A stretch of 5,416 nt of DNA from positions 1 to 5,416 of the forward strand of contig JAUICT010000174.1 of assembly GCA_030429325.1 (NCBI GenBank). The letters run 5' to 3'. The notes under the pieces were generated by a model. The model saw only the letters and a program-made list of their open reading frames with translations. It was not told where the DNA came from and made no database searches. This DNA comes from Bacteroidia bacterium (GTDB lineage: Bacteria > Bacteroidota > Bacteroidia > Flavobacteriales > Flavobacteriaceae). Positions 1-5,416 of the stretch are shown here, in pieces. Positions within the stretch are counted from its first letter, which is position 1. Every line of letters starts with the position of its first letter. The translations under genes and the position numbers were made by a program.

Positions 1-1
1 G

Positions 2-292
2 GTCTCCATAGCACGGGCGTTGCTCAAAGACCCCCAAATTTATCTTTTTGATGATTGCTTGTCTGCCGTGGATACCGAAACCGAGGAAGAAATCCTGAAC
101 AACCTCAAACGGGCATCCCAAAACAAAACCACCCTGATCGTAAGTCATAGGGTATCATCTGCCAAGAATGCCGATAAGATCATTGTATTGGAAAATGGCA
201 AGATCATTCAAGAGGGCACCCATGATCAATTGAACAATGTTGATGGTTATTATAAAGAACTCTATATCAACCAGCTTTCAGGGAAAGAATAA
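2..292 (+). CDS. ABC exporter ATP-binding/permease protein, C-terminal end only (5' partial)
   Basis: The reading frame is open at the left edge; base 2 is the first base of a complete codon. About 96 residues of a nucleotide-binding domain are visible. They begin just after the ABC signature (VSIARALLKD), followed by Walker B (YLFDD, visible residues 14-18), the D-loop (SAVD, 21-24) and the H-loop histidine (LIVSHR, His49). The end, with an 'I-VLENGKI--EGTHDQL' region and a short helical tail, is typical of MsbA/MdlA-type half-transporters that carry the membrane domain and ATPase in one chain and act in the inner membrane. The residue after the Walker B aspartate is Asp rather than the usual catalytic Glu. 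In known heterodimeric exporters (TM287/288, LmrCD, BmrCD) this marks the degenerate-site subunit. The substrate cannot be told, and the membrane domain, Walker A and signature core lie outside the window. Confidence 0.93.
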   Translation, partial: VSIARALLKDPQIYLFDDCLSAVDTETEEEILNNLKRASQNKTTLIVSHRVSSAKNADKIIVLENGKIIQEGTHDQLNNVDGYYKELYINQLSGKE

Positions 293-293
293 T

Positions 294-322
294 AAAAAAG
301 TTGCTGAATTAGCTTTTTTTTT
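294..322 (+). terminator. Weak intrinsic-terminator-like element after the ABC gene
   Basis: Just after the TAA stop, an A-rich arm ending in GCT (303-305) faces AGC (311-313) across a 5-base loop, followed by a run of nine or so T. The stem is short, and extending it with the A-run and T-run needs a bulge, so pairing is weak. The position and the T-tract are right for a terminator, but the hairpin alone is not convincing. Confidence 0.35.
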
Positions 323-329
323 ACATTTT
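301..329 (+). promoter_or_regulatory. Putative Bacteroidota-type promoter for the PUR-domain gene
   Basis: TTG at 301-303 is followed after 18 bases by TACATTTT (322-329), a match to the Bacteroidota/flavobacterial -7 consensus TAnnTTTG except for the last base. The spacing is within the usual range for the -33 TTG. Transcription would start near 335-338, giving a leader of about 40 A-rich bases before the start codon at 375. The element overlaps the T-tract of the weak terminator. This is a motif match only. Confidence 0.3.
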
Positions 330-374
330 TGGTAGAATTATACAACAAAACAACTAATTACAACAACAGACCAC

Positions 375-746
375 ATGGGCGAGAAAGATATCATGGATCA
401 GGAAGAAATTTACTCCAAAGTCTTACGGGCCGGGAGAAGAACTTACTTTTTTGATGTAAGAAGCACAAAGGCCGGTGATTATTACTTAACCATTACGGAA
501 AGTAAAAAATTTACCCATGATGATGGCTCCTTCCACTACAAAAAGCACAAAATCTATCTGTACAAGGAAGATTTTACCGCTTTCAAGGAAATCATGGAAG
601 AAATGATGGATTACATCATTGATGAAAAGGGCCAAGAAGTAATTTCTGAACGTCATCAAAAAGATTTTAAAAAAGAAGAAAACAACATCAGTGAAAATGG
701 AACTGCCCCAGGTAGTTTTACCGATGTTGATTTTGATGACATTTAA
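375..746 (+). CDS. PUR-domain DNA/RNA-binding protein (DUF3276 family)
   Basis: This 123-residue protein matches the DUF3276 family of Bacteroidota, which is related to PUR-alpha-type single-stranded nucleic-acid-binding proteins (compare the Borrelia PUR protein). The PUR repeat spans about residues 10-85. It has beta strands around GRRTYFFDVR (20-29), DYYLTITESKK (35-45) and FHYKKHKIYLYKEDF (53-67), then a helix FKEIMEEMMDYII (70-82). Basic and aromatic residues in the strands suit binding of single-stranded nucleic acid. The tail (about 100-123) is acidic and ends in a conserved-looking FTDVDFDDI. One repeat per chain implies dimer formation. Start: ATG at 375 is used, but the in-frame ATG at 393 (Met7) would keep the whole domain. 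There is no Shine-Dalgarno sequence, only an A/C-rich leader. The gene stands alone, with a terminator behind it. The family is well supported; the cellular role is not known from the sequence. Confidence 0.93.
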   Translation: MGEKDIMDQEEIYSKVLRAGRRTYFFDVRSTKAGDYYLTITESKKFTHDDGSFHYKKHKIYLYKEDFTAFKEIMEEMMDYIIDEKGQEVISERHQKDFKKEENNISENGTAPGSFTDVDFDDI

Positions 747-772
747 TTGGGACACCATCCTAAAAAAACATT

Positions 773-810
773 AAAACGGCCTGCACAATGCAGGTCGTTT
801 TTTTATTTTT
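773..810 (+). terminator. Strong intrinsic terminator after the PUR-domain gene
   Basis: Bases 773-785 pair with 789-801 to form a stem of 13 base pairs with one G-T(U) wobble (779/795). The GC-rich core is CCTGCA/TGCAGG and the loop is only CAA. The stem is followed by a T-rich run (798-804, 806-810). It lies 27 bases past the stop codon and separates this gene from the peptidase gene. Confidence 0.88.
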
Positions 811-838
811 AACCTATGACTAATTCAAGAAGAAACCC

Positions 839-3367
839 ATGAAAAATTTCAACTTCCTTTTCCTTGCCATTTTTGCAAGTTTTACCCTTAATGCCCAAGA
901 AGTTACTTTGGACTATTATCTGCCCGATGACATTTCTTATGATAGCACAATCCCAAAACCAGCGGATGTCATTGGCCATGAAGTTGGGGAATGGCACGTG
1001 ACCCACGACAAATTGATGTTCTACATGCAGACCCTTGCCGCTTCCAGCGACAGGATCACCATTGAAGACCGGGGAACAACTTTTGAGGGAAGACCTTTAC
1101 TCCTGCTCACGGTGACTTCACCAAAAAATCATCAAAATATAGAAACCATTCGGCAACAACATGTAGCTCTTTCCGAAGGAAATGTCAATACGGACACCGC
1201 CAATATGCCCATTGTGGTCTACCAAGGGTTTTCCATTCACGGAAACGAACCCAGTGGTTCCAATGCAGGATTGGCTTACGCCTATTATCTTGCTGCCGCC
1301 CAGGGCCCTGAAATTGAGTCTCTTTTAGACAACATGGTAATTCTCATGGATCCCAGTTTCAATCCTGATGGGTTACAACGTTTTGCCTATTGGGCCAACA
1401 TCCACAAAAGCCAGAACTTAAATCCGGACAACAACGAAAGGGAATACCATGAAGTATGGCCCGGAGGACGTACAAATCATTATTGGTTTGATATGAACCG
1501 TGACTGGCTTCCCGTACAATTGCCAGAGAGTAGAGCCCGAATTGAAACATTTCACAAATGGTTGCCCAATATTTTGACCGACCACCATGAAATGGGCACC
1601 AACTCCACCTTTTTCTTTCAACCCGGGGAACCTACAAGGGTACATCCATTGACACCAAAAATAAACCAAGAACTTACCATGGAAATTGGAAGCTACCATG
1701 CCAAGGCTTTGGACAAAATTGGGTCACTCTACTACTCCGAAGAGAATTATGATGATTATTATTACGGTAAGGGATCTACCTTCCCCGATGTAAATGGAAG
1801 CATCGGCATTCTTTTTGAACAAGGCAGCTCAAGAGGTCATATCCAAGAGAGCGAAAATGGCATTCTGACCTTCCCATTTACCATAAGAAACCAATTTACT
1901 ACTGCGCTATCTACCATTGAGGCCGCAAAGAATATGCGCACCAAAATTTTGGACTATCAGAAAGCGTTCTATGCAGACCTTCGCAATGAAGCTGCTCGCA
2001 GTAAAACCAAGGCCATTATTTTTGGCGATAGCAAGGACGCTTCAAAAACTTGGCACTTGGCCGAAATCCTAAAAAGACATAAGATCAAGTTTCACGAACT
2101 GGCCTCTGATGCCACCATTGGTGGAAAAACTTTCAAAAAAGGGCATAGCTATGTAGTTCCGATGAACCAAAAGAATCCAAGACTCATCAACGCCATGTTT
2201 GAAAAGCGAACCACCTTTACCGATAGTCTTTTTTATGACATCTCTGCTTGGACCTTTCCTTTGGCCTTCAATGTGGATTACGCAGAACTTAGTTCCCTGT
2301 CCAATGCAGGACCTGAGGTTATGGATTTTGAAAAACCTTCTGGCGGTGTTGACAAAAAGAGCAACTACGCCTATGTGTTCGAGTGGCATGAATATTATAC
2401 GCCAAAGGTGTTGAACAAAATTCTGGAAAAAGGATTGAGGGCCAAAGCGGCCATGTCTCCCTTTACCTTGGAAGGAACACGTTATGATTATGGTTCCATC
2501 ATGGTTCCGGTCCACAATCAAAAACTGGATTCGGATGAACTTTATGCCTTTTTGAATAAAATTGCCCAAGAAAGTAGCATTAAAATCAATGGCGTTTCAA
2601 CAGGTCTTACCCAAGGCATAGATTTGGGAAGCAATGATTTTGAAGCCCTGAAAAAACAGAAAGTTGCCTTGTTGATAGGAGATGGCACGCGTTCCTACGA
2701 TGCCGGGGAAATCTGGCACTTGTTCGATACGCGCTACGACATGAAGATCACGAAAATAGACACCCGCTATTTCAACAGTGCCGATCTTGATTCGTACACC
2801 GCATTGATTCTGCCAGGAACTGGTTGGGGCGGTAGTAAACTATTAGACAAAAAAGGAGCCGAAAAGGTTAAGGAATGGGTAAAGAACGGAGGTACTGTGA
2901 TTGGCTATCGAAATACCGCCAACTGGTTCAAGAGCAACGAATTCATGGATCTAGAGCTGCGCAAGGATACTTTGGTCGCCAAAAACATTCCTTTTGATCA
3001 AAAACAGGATTTTCAAGGAGCCCAAGTTACAGGTGGCGCCATCTTTGAAGCCATATTGGATAGATCACATCCCATTAATTATGGTTATAAAAACGATAGA
3101 TTGGCCCTGTTCAGAAATACCAACATTTATTTGAACCCGGAAAAGAACAGCTATGACAACCCGATTCAGTACACCAATAATCCGTTGTTGAGTGGTTATA
3201 TTTCCGAAGAAAATGCAGAACTCATCAAAAATAGTGTTCCATTCAAGGTAAAACGAATGGGCAAGGGAAGAGTGGTATTGTTTACAGACAACACCAACTT
3301 CAGGGCATTTTGGTATGGCACCAACAAGCTTTTGATGAACGCCATTTTCTTTGGACACATGATGTAA
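839..3367 (+). CDS. Exported M14-family zinc carboxypeptidase with C-terminal GATase-like region
   Basis: The product is 842 residues. A signal peptide (KNFN, hydrophobic LFLAIFASFTL, then LNA|Q) predicts cleavage after Ala19 and export to the periplasm or beyond. The M14 domain covers about residues 50-370. The HxxE zinc motif is HGNE (His134, Glu137), NPDG is at 175-178, and Asn220-Arg221 (FDMNRDW) matches the pair that binds the substrate carboxylate. The third zinc ligand is His249 or His250 (TDHHEMG) and the general-base Glu is Glu327 (FEQGSS). Spacings fit carboxypeptidase A. A linker region (about 388-600) leads to a Rossmann-like part (about 606-842, VALLIGDGTR, ALILPGTGWGG, VKNGGTVIGYR) resembling class I glutamine amidotransferases. 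The whole protein has no cysteine, so that part cannot be a normal amidotransferase. The gene starts 28 bases after a terminator without a Shine-Dalgarno sequence. The likely job is trimming peptides; exact specificity is unknown. Confidence 0.93.
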   Translation: MKNFNFLFLAIFASFTLNAQEVTLDYYLPDDISYDSTIPKPADVIGHEVGEWHVTHDKLMFYMQTLAASSDRITIEDRGTTFEGRPLLLLTVTSPKNHQNIETIRQQHVALSEGNVNTDTANMPIVVYQGFSIHGNEPSGSNAGLAYAYYLAAAQGPEIESLLDNMVILMDPSFNPDGLQRFAYWANIHKSQNLNPDNNEREYHEVWPGGRTNHYWFDMNRDWLPVQLPESRARIETFHKWLPNILTDHHEMGTNSTFFFQPGEPTRVHPLTPKINQELTMEIGSYHAKALDKIGSLYYSEENYDDYYYGKGSTFPDVNGSIGILFEQGSSRGHIQESENGILTFPFTIRNQFTTALSTIEAAKNMRTKILDYQKAFYADLRNEAARSKTKAIIFGDSKDASKTWHLAEILKRHKIKFHELASDATIGGKTFKKGHSYVVPMNQKNPRLINAMFEKRTTFTDSLFYDISAWTFPLAFNVDYAELSSLSNAGPEVMDFEKPSGGVDKKSNYAYVFEWHEYYTPKVLNKILEKGLRAKAAMSPFTLEGTRYDYGSIMVPVHNQKLDSDELYAFLNKIAQESSIKINGVSTGLTQGIDLGSNDFEALKKQKVALLIGDGTRSYDAGEIWHLFDTRYDMKITKIDTRYFNSADLDSYTALILPGTGWGGSKLLDKKGAEKVKEWVKNGGTVIGYRNTANWFKSNEFMDLELRKDTLVAKNIPFDQKQDFQGAQVTGGAIFEAILDRSHPINYGYKNDRLALFRNTNIYLNPEKNSYDNPIQYTNNPLLSGYISEENAELIKNSVPFKVKRMGKGRVVLFTDNTNFRAFWYGTNKLLMNAIFFGHMM

Positions 3368-3420
3368 GGAATCCTGAAATGCATCCACTAATGGAAAGAG
3401 TCATCCAAAAATGAACAATT

Positions 3421-3975
3421 ATGGCTAGAACCCCAAGCAATATGTTGCCACTGGGCACCAAAGCTCCAGATTTTAAATTAAGGGATACCGTTTCTGATGA
3501 AATCCTTTCTTTATCAGATTTGAAAGGAGAAAAAGGAACCGTGGTCATGTTCATTTGCAATCATTGCCCCTTTGTGATTCACGTAAATCCAATGATAGCC
3601 AAACTTGGCAAGCAATACCAAGCCCAGGGCATTGGTTTTGTGGCAATTTCCAGCAACGATGTGGTTAATTATCCTCAGGATGCCCCGCATCTTATGAAAG
3701 AAAATGCCAGGGAAATGGAATACACGTTTCCTTATCTCTATGATGAAAGTCAGGAAGTGGCCAAAGCATACGACGCAGCCTGCACGCCTGACTTTTATCT
3801 TTTCAATTCTGATTTGGAATTGGTGTACCGAGGACAATTGGACGATTCAAGACCGGGAAATGGTTTGCCACTCACCGGGTCCGATCTGCGTGATGCCATG
3901 GATGCTATTTTAAACGGGAAGCAAGTAAATATGGATCAAAAACCAAGTATTGGTTGCAATATTAAGTGGAAGTAG
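3421..3975 (+). CDS. Thioredoxin-fold redoxin (AhpC/TSA, peroxiredoxin-like) protein with CxxC
   Basis: The 184-residue protein has no signal peptide, so it is probably cytoplasmic. The N-terminal LGTKAPDFKLRD (11-22) is the usual entry to AhpC/TSA and redoxin domains. The active site is FICNHCPF (Cys46-Asn-His-Cys49), after strand TVVMF. The cis-proline loop is ACTPDFYLF (Pro123), preceded by Cys121. A further Cys179 lies in the tail PSIGCNIKWK. It resembles the 'peroxiredoxin-like 1' type of thioredoxin-family proteins, which carry the same CxxCP and C-terminal Cys-Trp tail; the family name is from memory. It could reduce disulfides or peroxides, but which is not shown. An in-frame TGA at 3412-3414 excludes an earlier start, so ATG 3421 is firm. 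The stop TAG abuts the next start codon. It is first in a three-gene unit and 53 bases downstream of the peptidase gene. Confidence 0.9.
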   Translation: MARTPSNMLPLGTKAPDFKLRDTVSDEILSLSDLKGEKGTVVMFICNHCPFVIHVNPMIAKLGKQYQAQGIGFVAISSNDVVNYPQDAPHLMKENAREMEYTFPYLYDESQEVAKAYDAACTPDFYLFNSDLELVYRGQLDDSRPGNGLPLTGSDLRDAMDAILNGKQVNMDQKPSIGCNIKWK

Positions 3976-4299
3976 ATGAAAATCAGCCCCAAAGAGGCCC
4001 TGGAAAAACTATCGGCCAAGAATTCCCATTTTTTGACCTTGTTTCAGCACGGCAGTCTGTCCGTTGAAATTTACAAACCAGAAAAAGTCGATCTACAACA
4101 GCCCCATTCGCGGGACGAGGTGTATGTAGTGGTTTCTGGAAGTGGTGAGTTTTTGAACAATGGGAAGAGAACCACTTTTTCGGTTGGAGATTTCTTGTTT
4201 GTGCCTGCAGGGGTGGAGCATCGGTTTGAAAATTTCACTGATGATTTTGCCACATGGGTATTATTCTATGGTCCTGAAGGAGGAGAAAGCGACACATGA
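3976..4299 (+). CDS. Small single-domain cupin protein
   Basis: This 107-residue protein is one cupin_2 barrel. Motif 1 is QQPHSRDEVYVVVSG, with His44 and Glu48 and the usual six residues before Gly55, but the first His of the H-x-H pair is Gln42. Motif 2, G71-DFLFV-P77-A-G79-VE-H82-RFE-N86, is complete. Metal would be bound by His44, Glu48 and His82. Similar small cupins with a QxPH motif exist in other bacteria, so Gln42 is probably a family trait rather than damage. The substrate is unknown; such proteins can be enzymes or small-molecule sensors. No signal peptide is seen. The start codon follows directly on the TAG of the redoxin gene (zero spacing), and the stop overlaps the next start by 4 bases, suggesting translational coupling. 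Confidence 0.9.
   Translation: MKISPKEALEKLSAKNSHFLTLFQHGSLSVEIYKPEKVDLQQPHSRDEVYVVVSGSGEFLNNGKRTTFSVGDFLFVPAGVEHRFENFTDDFATWVLFYGPEGGESDT
4277..4285 (+). promoter_or_regulatory. Shine-Dalgarno-like sequence before the acetyltransferase gene
   Basis: AAGGAGGAG lies inside the end of the cupin gene (coding for part of PEGGES), ten bases before ATG 4296. It is a strong match to a classical ribosome-binding site. Flavobacteria mostly initiate without one, and the other starts here lack it, so it may be either a real site for this overlapping start or a by-product of the coding sequence. Confidence 0.4.
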
Positions 4300-4823
4300 A
4301 CAATCTTGTTGTTTTGGAGACCGTGGATGTTACCACACTGGAAACGTATATCGCCGTTGGGAAAAAATCCTATCGGGAACACTACCTCCATCTGTGGGAG
4401 AATGAAGACCCTACCCCCTATATTTCCATTGGCTTTACCAACACTATTGTTAGTGCAGAGTTAATGGATTCCAACGTAACCAATTACCTTGTAAAAATGG
4501 GGCAGGATATTGTTGGCATCGTGAAATTGGTGAAGAACAAAGGGGTGGATGAATTCCCCGATGAGACATCACTCAAAGCAGAAAAAATCTATCTGCTCAA
4601 GGCATTTTCCGGAAAAGGATTGGGTAAAAAGGTGCTTCAGCTTATCGAAAAAGAAGCCATCGACCTAAAAAAGAAAGTGGTTTGGCTGGATACCATGCAA
4701 AAAGGCAAACCCTTGCAGTTTTACCTTAAAAATGGTTTCAAAATAAAAAGAGAAAGTGAACTTACCATTCTTGGGGCAAAACCTTCGGAAAAAGCCATGT
4801 ATATCTTGACCAAACAACTTTGA
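4296..4823 (+). CDS. GNAT-family N-acetyltransferase, PaiA-like
   Basis: The 175-residue protein has the GNAT layout. An N-terminal part (KKSYREHYLHLW, 23-34) is followed by the central strands (VKMGQDIVGIVKL, 66-78). Motif A comes next, IYLLKAFSGKGLGKKVL (98-114), whose SGKGLG forms the acetyl-CoA pyrophosphate loop with Ser105 where Gln or Arg is usual. VVWLDTMQKGKPLQFYLKNGFK (128-149) contains the motif B FY-x-x-x-GF signature. Order and wording resemble B. subtilis PaiA (spermidine/spermine acetyltransferase), but this is recall from a family comparison, so a polyamine substrate is only a suggestion. The start overlaps the cupin stop (ATGA, 4296-4299), and a Shine-Dalgarno-like sequence lies upstream. 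It is last in the unit; its TGA is one base from the stop of the minus-strand gene. Confidence 0.88.
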   Translation: MNNLVVLETVDVTTLETYIAVGKKSYREHYLHLWENEDPTPYISIGFTNTIVSAELMDSNVTNYLVKMGQDIVGIVKLVKNKGVDEFPDETSLKAEKIYLLKAFSGKGLGKKVLQLIEKEAIDLKKKVVWLDTMQKGKPLQFYLKNGFKIKRESELTILGAKPSEKAMYILTKQL

Positions 4824-4824
4824 C

Positions 4825-5367
4825 TTACCAGCCTTGACGTTCCAAAAGATTTTTAATGTGGGCAAAATGATGGCTGCCGTGCCAAGCGTAGCGCCCTATG
4901 TTTTCCTTTAGTGTTGTCTCCTCATTACCATCGGGGTGCGTAAACTTACGTTGTAAATCTTCTTCCGTAAGGCCCTTTAAAAGATGTACAAGCTTGGCAT
5001 GTACCACTTTTAAGTGGTCCAAGGACATTTGTATGGGAGCGGTCTTGGAATCAAACAATTCTGCCCAAGCTTTCTCATCATAAGGCTTGATCAACGGATT
5101 GTCCTCGGTAAGTGCCCATTTAAATCGAATATAGCTATGATGGTGACTATCCGAAATATGGTGTACCAACTGCCTCACGGTCCAACCATCTGGGCGATAA
5201 GGAGTCTCCAATTGTTCCTCGGAAAGTGGATTGACCATATTTGCCAAGCGTTCGGGAAGATGTTCCAAAATGGCAATCCATTCATCCAAATTTTGTTGCG
5301 TGATCGGTTCTGGAATCTGATAGTGCCCGATGGGATACCGAAGCTGTTCCAATTGTTCTTTTTCCAT
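4825..5367 (-). CDS. YfiT-like DinB-fold metalloenzyme, putative bacillithiol transferase
   Basis: The 180-residue protein closely follows the B. subtilis YfiT pattern. It has LRYPIGHY near the N-terminus (9-16), TPYRPDGWTVRQLVHHISDSH (55-75) and YIRFKWALTEDNP with KPYDEKAWAEL (94-104). FTHPD (142-146) is followed by YAWHGSHHFAHI (160-171). The histidines at 69 or 70 and in the WHxxHHxxH stretch (163, 167) fit the three-His metal site of DinB_2 four-helix-bundle enzymes. YfiT was called a metal-dependent hydrolase and the family is now linked to bacillithiol S-transfer to electrophiles; that function here is inferred. The protein is cytoplasmic, with no signal peptide. The length matches the family, so ATG at 5367 is the natural start. 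No Shine-Dalgarno sequence is seen; the promoter-like element lies only four bases upstream. Confidence 0.92.
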   Translation of the reverse strand: MEKEQLEQLRYPIGHYQIPEPITQQNLDEWIAILEHLPERLANMVNPLSEEQLETPYRPDGWTVRQLVHHISDSHHHSYIRFKWALTEDNPLIKPYDEKAWAELFDSKTAPIQMSLDHLKVVHAKLVHLLKGLTEEDLQRKFTHPDGNEETTLKENIGRYAWHGSHHFAHIKNLLERQGW

Positions 5368-5371
5368 ACAT

Positions 5372-5403
5372 CAAAAATAATGAACTCTTGCATGCAAACA
5401 CAA
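5372..5403 (-). promoter_or_regulatory. Putative Bacteroidota-type promoter of the YfiT-like gene
   Basis: Read on the minus strand, TTG (5403-5401), 21 bases, then TATTTTTG (5379-5372) matches the flavobacterial consensus TTG and TAnnTTTG exactly with permitted spacing. The -7 element ends four bases before the start codon at 5367, so the transcript would be leaderless or nearly so. The sequence match is good, but the short distance to the start is unusual. Confidence 0.42.
5388..5397. promoter_or_regulatory. 10-base perfect palindrome within the promoter spacer
   Basis: TTGCATGCAA is a perfect palindrome lying between the putative -33 and -7 elements of the YfiT-like gene. It could be an operator half or whole site for a dimeric regulator, or chance in an AT-rich region. 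No second copy was noticed in the window. Confidence 0.22.
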
Positions 5404-5416
5404 ATCACACGACTAC

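Noticed and set aside
2069..2569. A 166-codon open frame on the minus strand inside the peptidase gene
   Set aside because: It lies fully within the well-supported M14 gene, has no recognisable motifs and an ordinary antisense-shadow composition.
3065..3388. Minus-strand open frames over the end of the peptidase gene
   Set aside because: They overlap the conserved C-terminal coding region and show no family features.
3391..3414. A seven-codon open frame (MERVIQK) just before the redoxin gene, possibly a leader peptide
   Set aside because: It is very short, has no attenuator-like hairpin or codon run, and chance occurrence is likely.
3368..3420. Promoter or terminator between the peptidase and redoxin genes
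   Set aside because: No TAnnTTTG match and no hairpin with a T-tract could be found in these 53 bases.
4160..4405. An 81-codon plus-strand open frame spanning the cupin-acetyltransferase junction
   Set aside because: It is out of frame with two clear domain-bearing genes and has no recognisable content.
1..5416. Signs of a mobile element, CRISPR array or defence system
   Set aside because: No transposase, integrase, direct-repeat array, terminal inverted repeats or toxin-antitoxin pair was seen; all genes match ordinary chromosomal families.

Overview
The window looks like chromosomal DNA of a member of the Bacteroidota, most likely a marine-type flavobacterium (family Flavobacteriaceae). 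The reasons are the DUF3276/PUR-type small protein typical of that phylum, start codons that mostly lack a Shine-Dalgarno sequence, a promoter-like element of the Bacteroidota form (TTG, then TAnnTTTG), a signal peptide ending in the common 'NAQ' style, and moderate-to-low GC content judged by eye. The species cannot be named from this sequence alone.

Layout: (1) 1-292 is the 3' end of an ABC exporter gene, cut by the window edge, with an Asp where the catalytic Glu of the ATPase normally sits. (2) 375-746 is a stand-alone gene for a PUR-domain nucleic-acid-binding protein (DUF3276), followed by a strong intrinsic terminator at 773-810. (3) 839-3367 is a large exported M14-type zinc carboxypeptidase with a C-terminal glutamine-amidotransferase-like region that has no cysteine. 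(4) 3421-4823 is a tightly packed three-gene unit: a redoxin/thioredoxin-like protein, a small cupin and a PaiA-like GNAT acetyltransferase, joined by a zero-base junction and a 4-base overlap. It lies 53 bases after the peptidase gene and may be cotranscribed with it. (5) 4825-5367 on the minus strand is a YfiT-like DinB-fold metalloenzyme (putative bacillithiol transferase) that meets the acetyltransferase gene tail to tail with one base between the stop codons. Its promoter-like element lies almost on the start codon.

How the genes may work together: the redoxin, the acetyltransferase and the thiol-transferase-like protein all suggest cytoplasmic housekeeping of redox and small molecules, while the M14 protein would act on peptides in the periplasm or at the surface. 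No shared pathway is proven. There is no mobile element, CRISPR array, tRNA or rRNA, and no stretch over 300 bases lacks a gene. I see no convincing new biological system. The points most worth checking are the compact redoxin-cupin-acetyltransferase operon, the cysteine-free peptidase with its amidotransferase-like tail, and the near-leaderless promoter arrangement of the YfiT-like gene.
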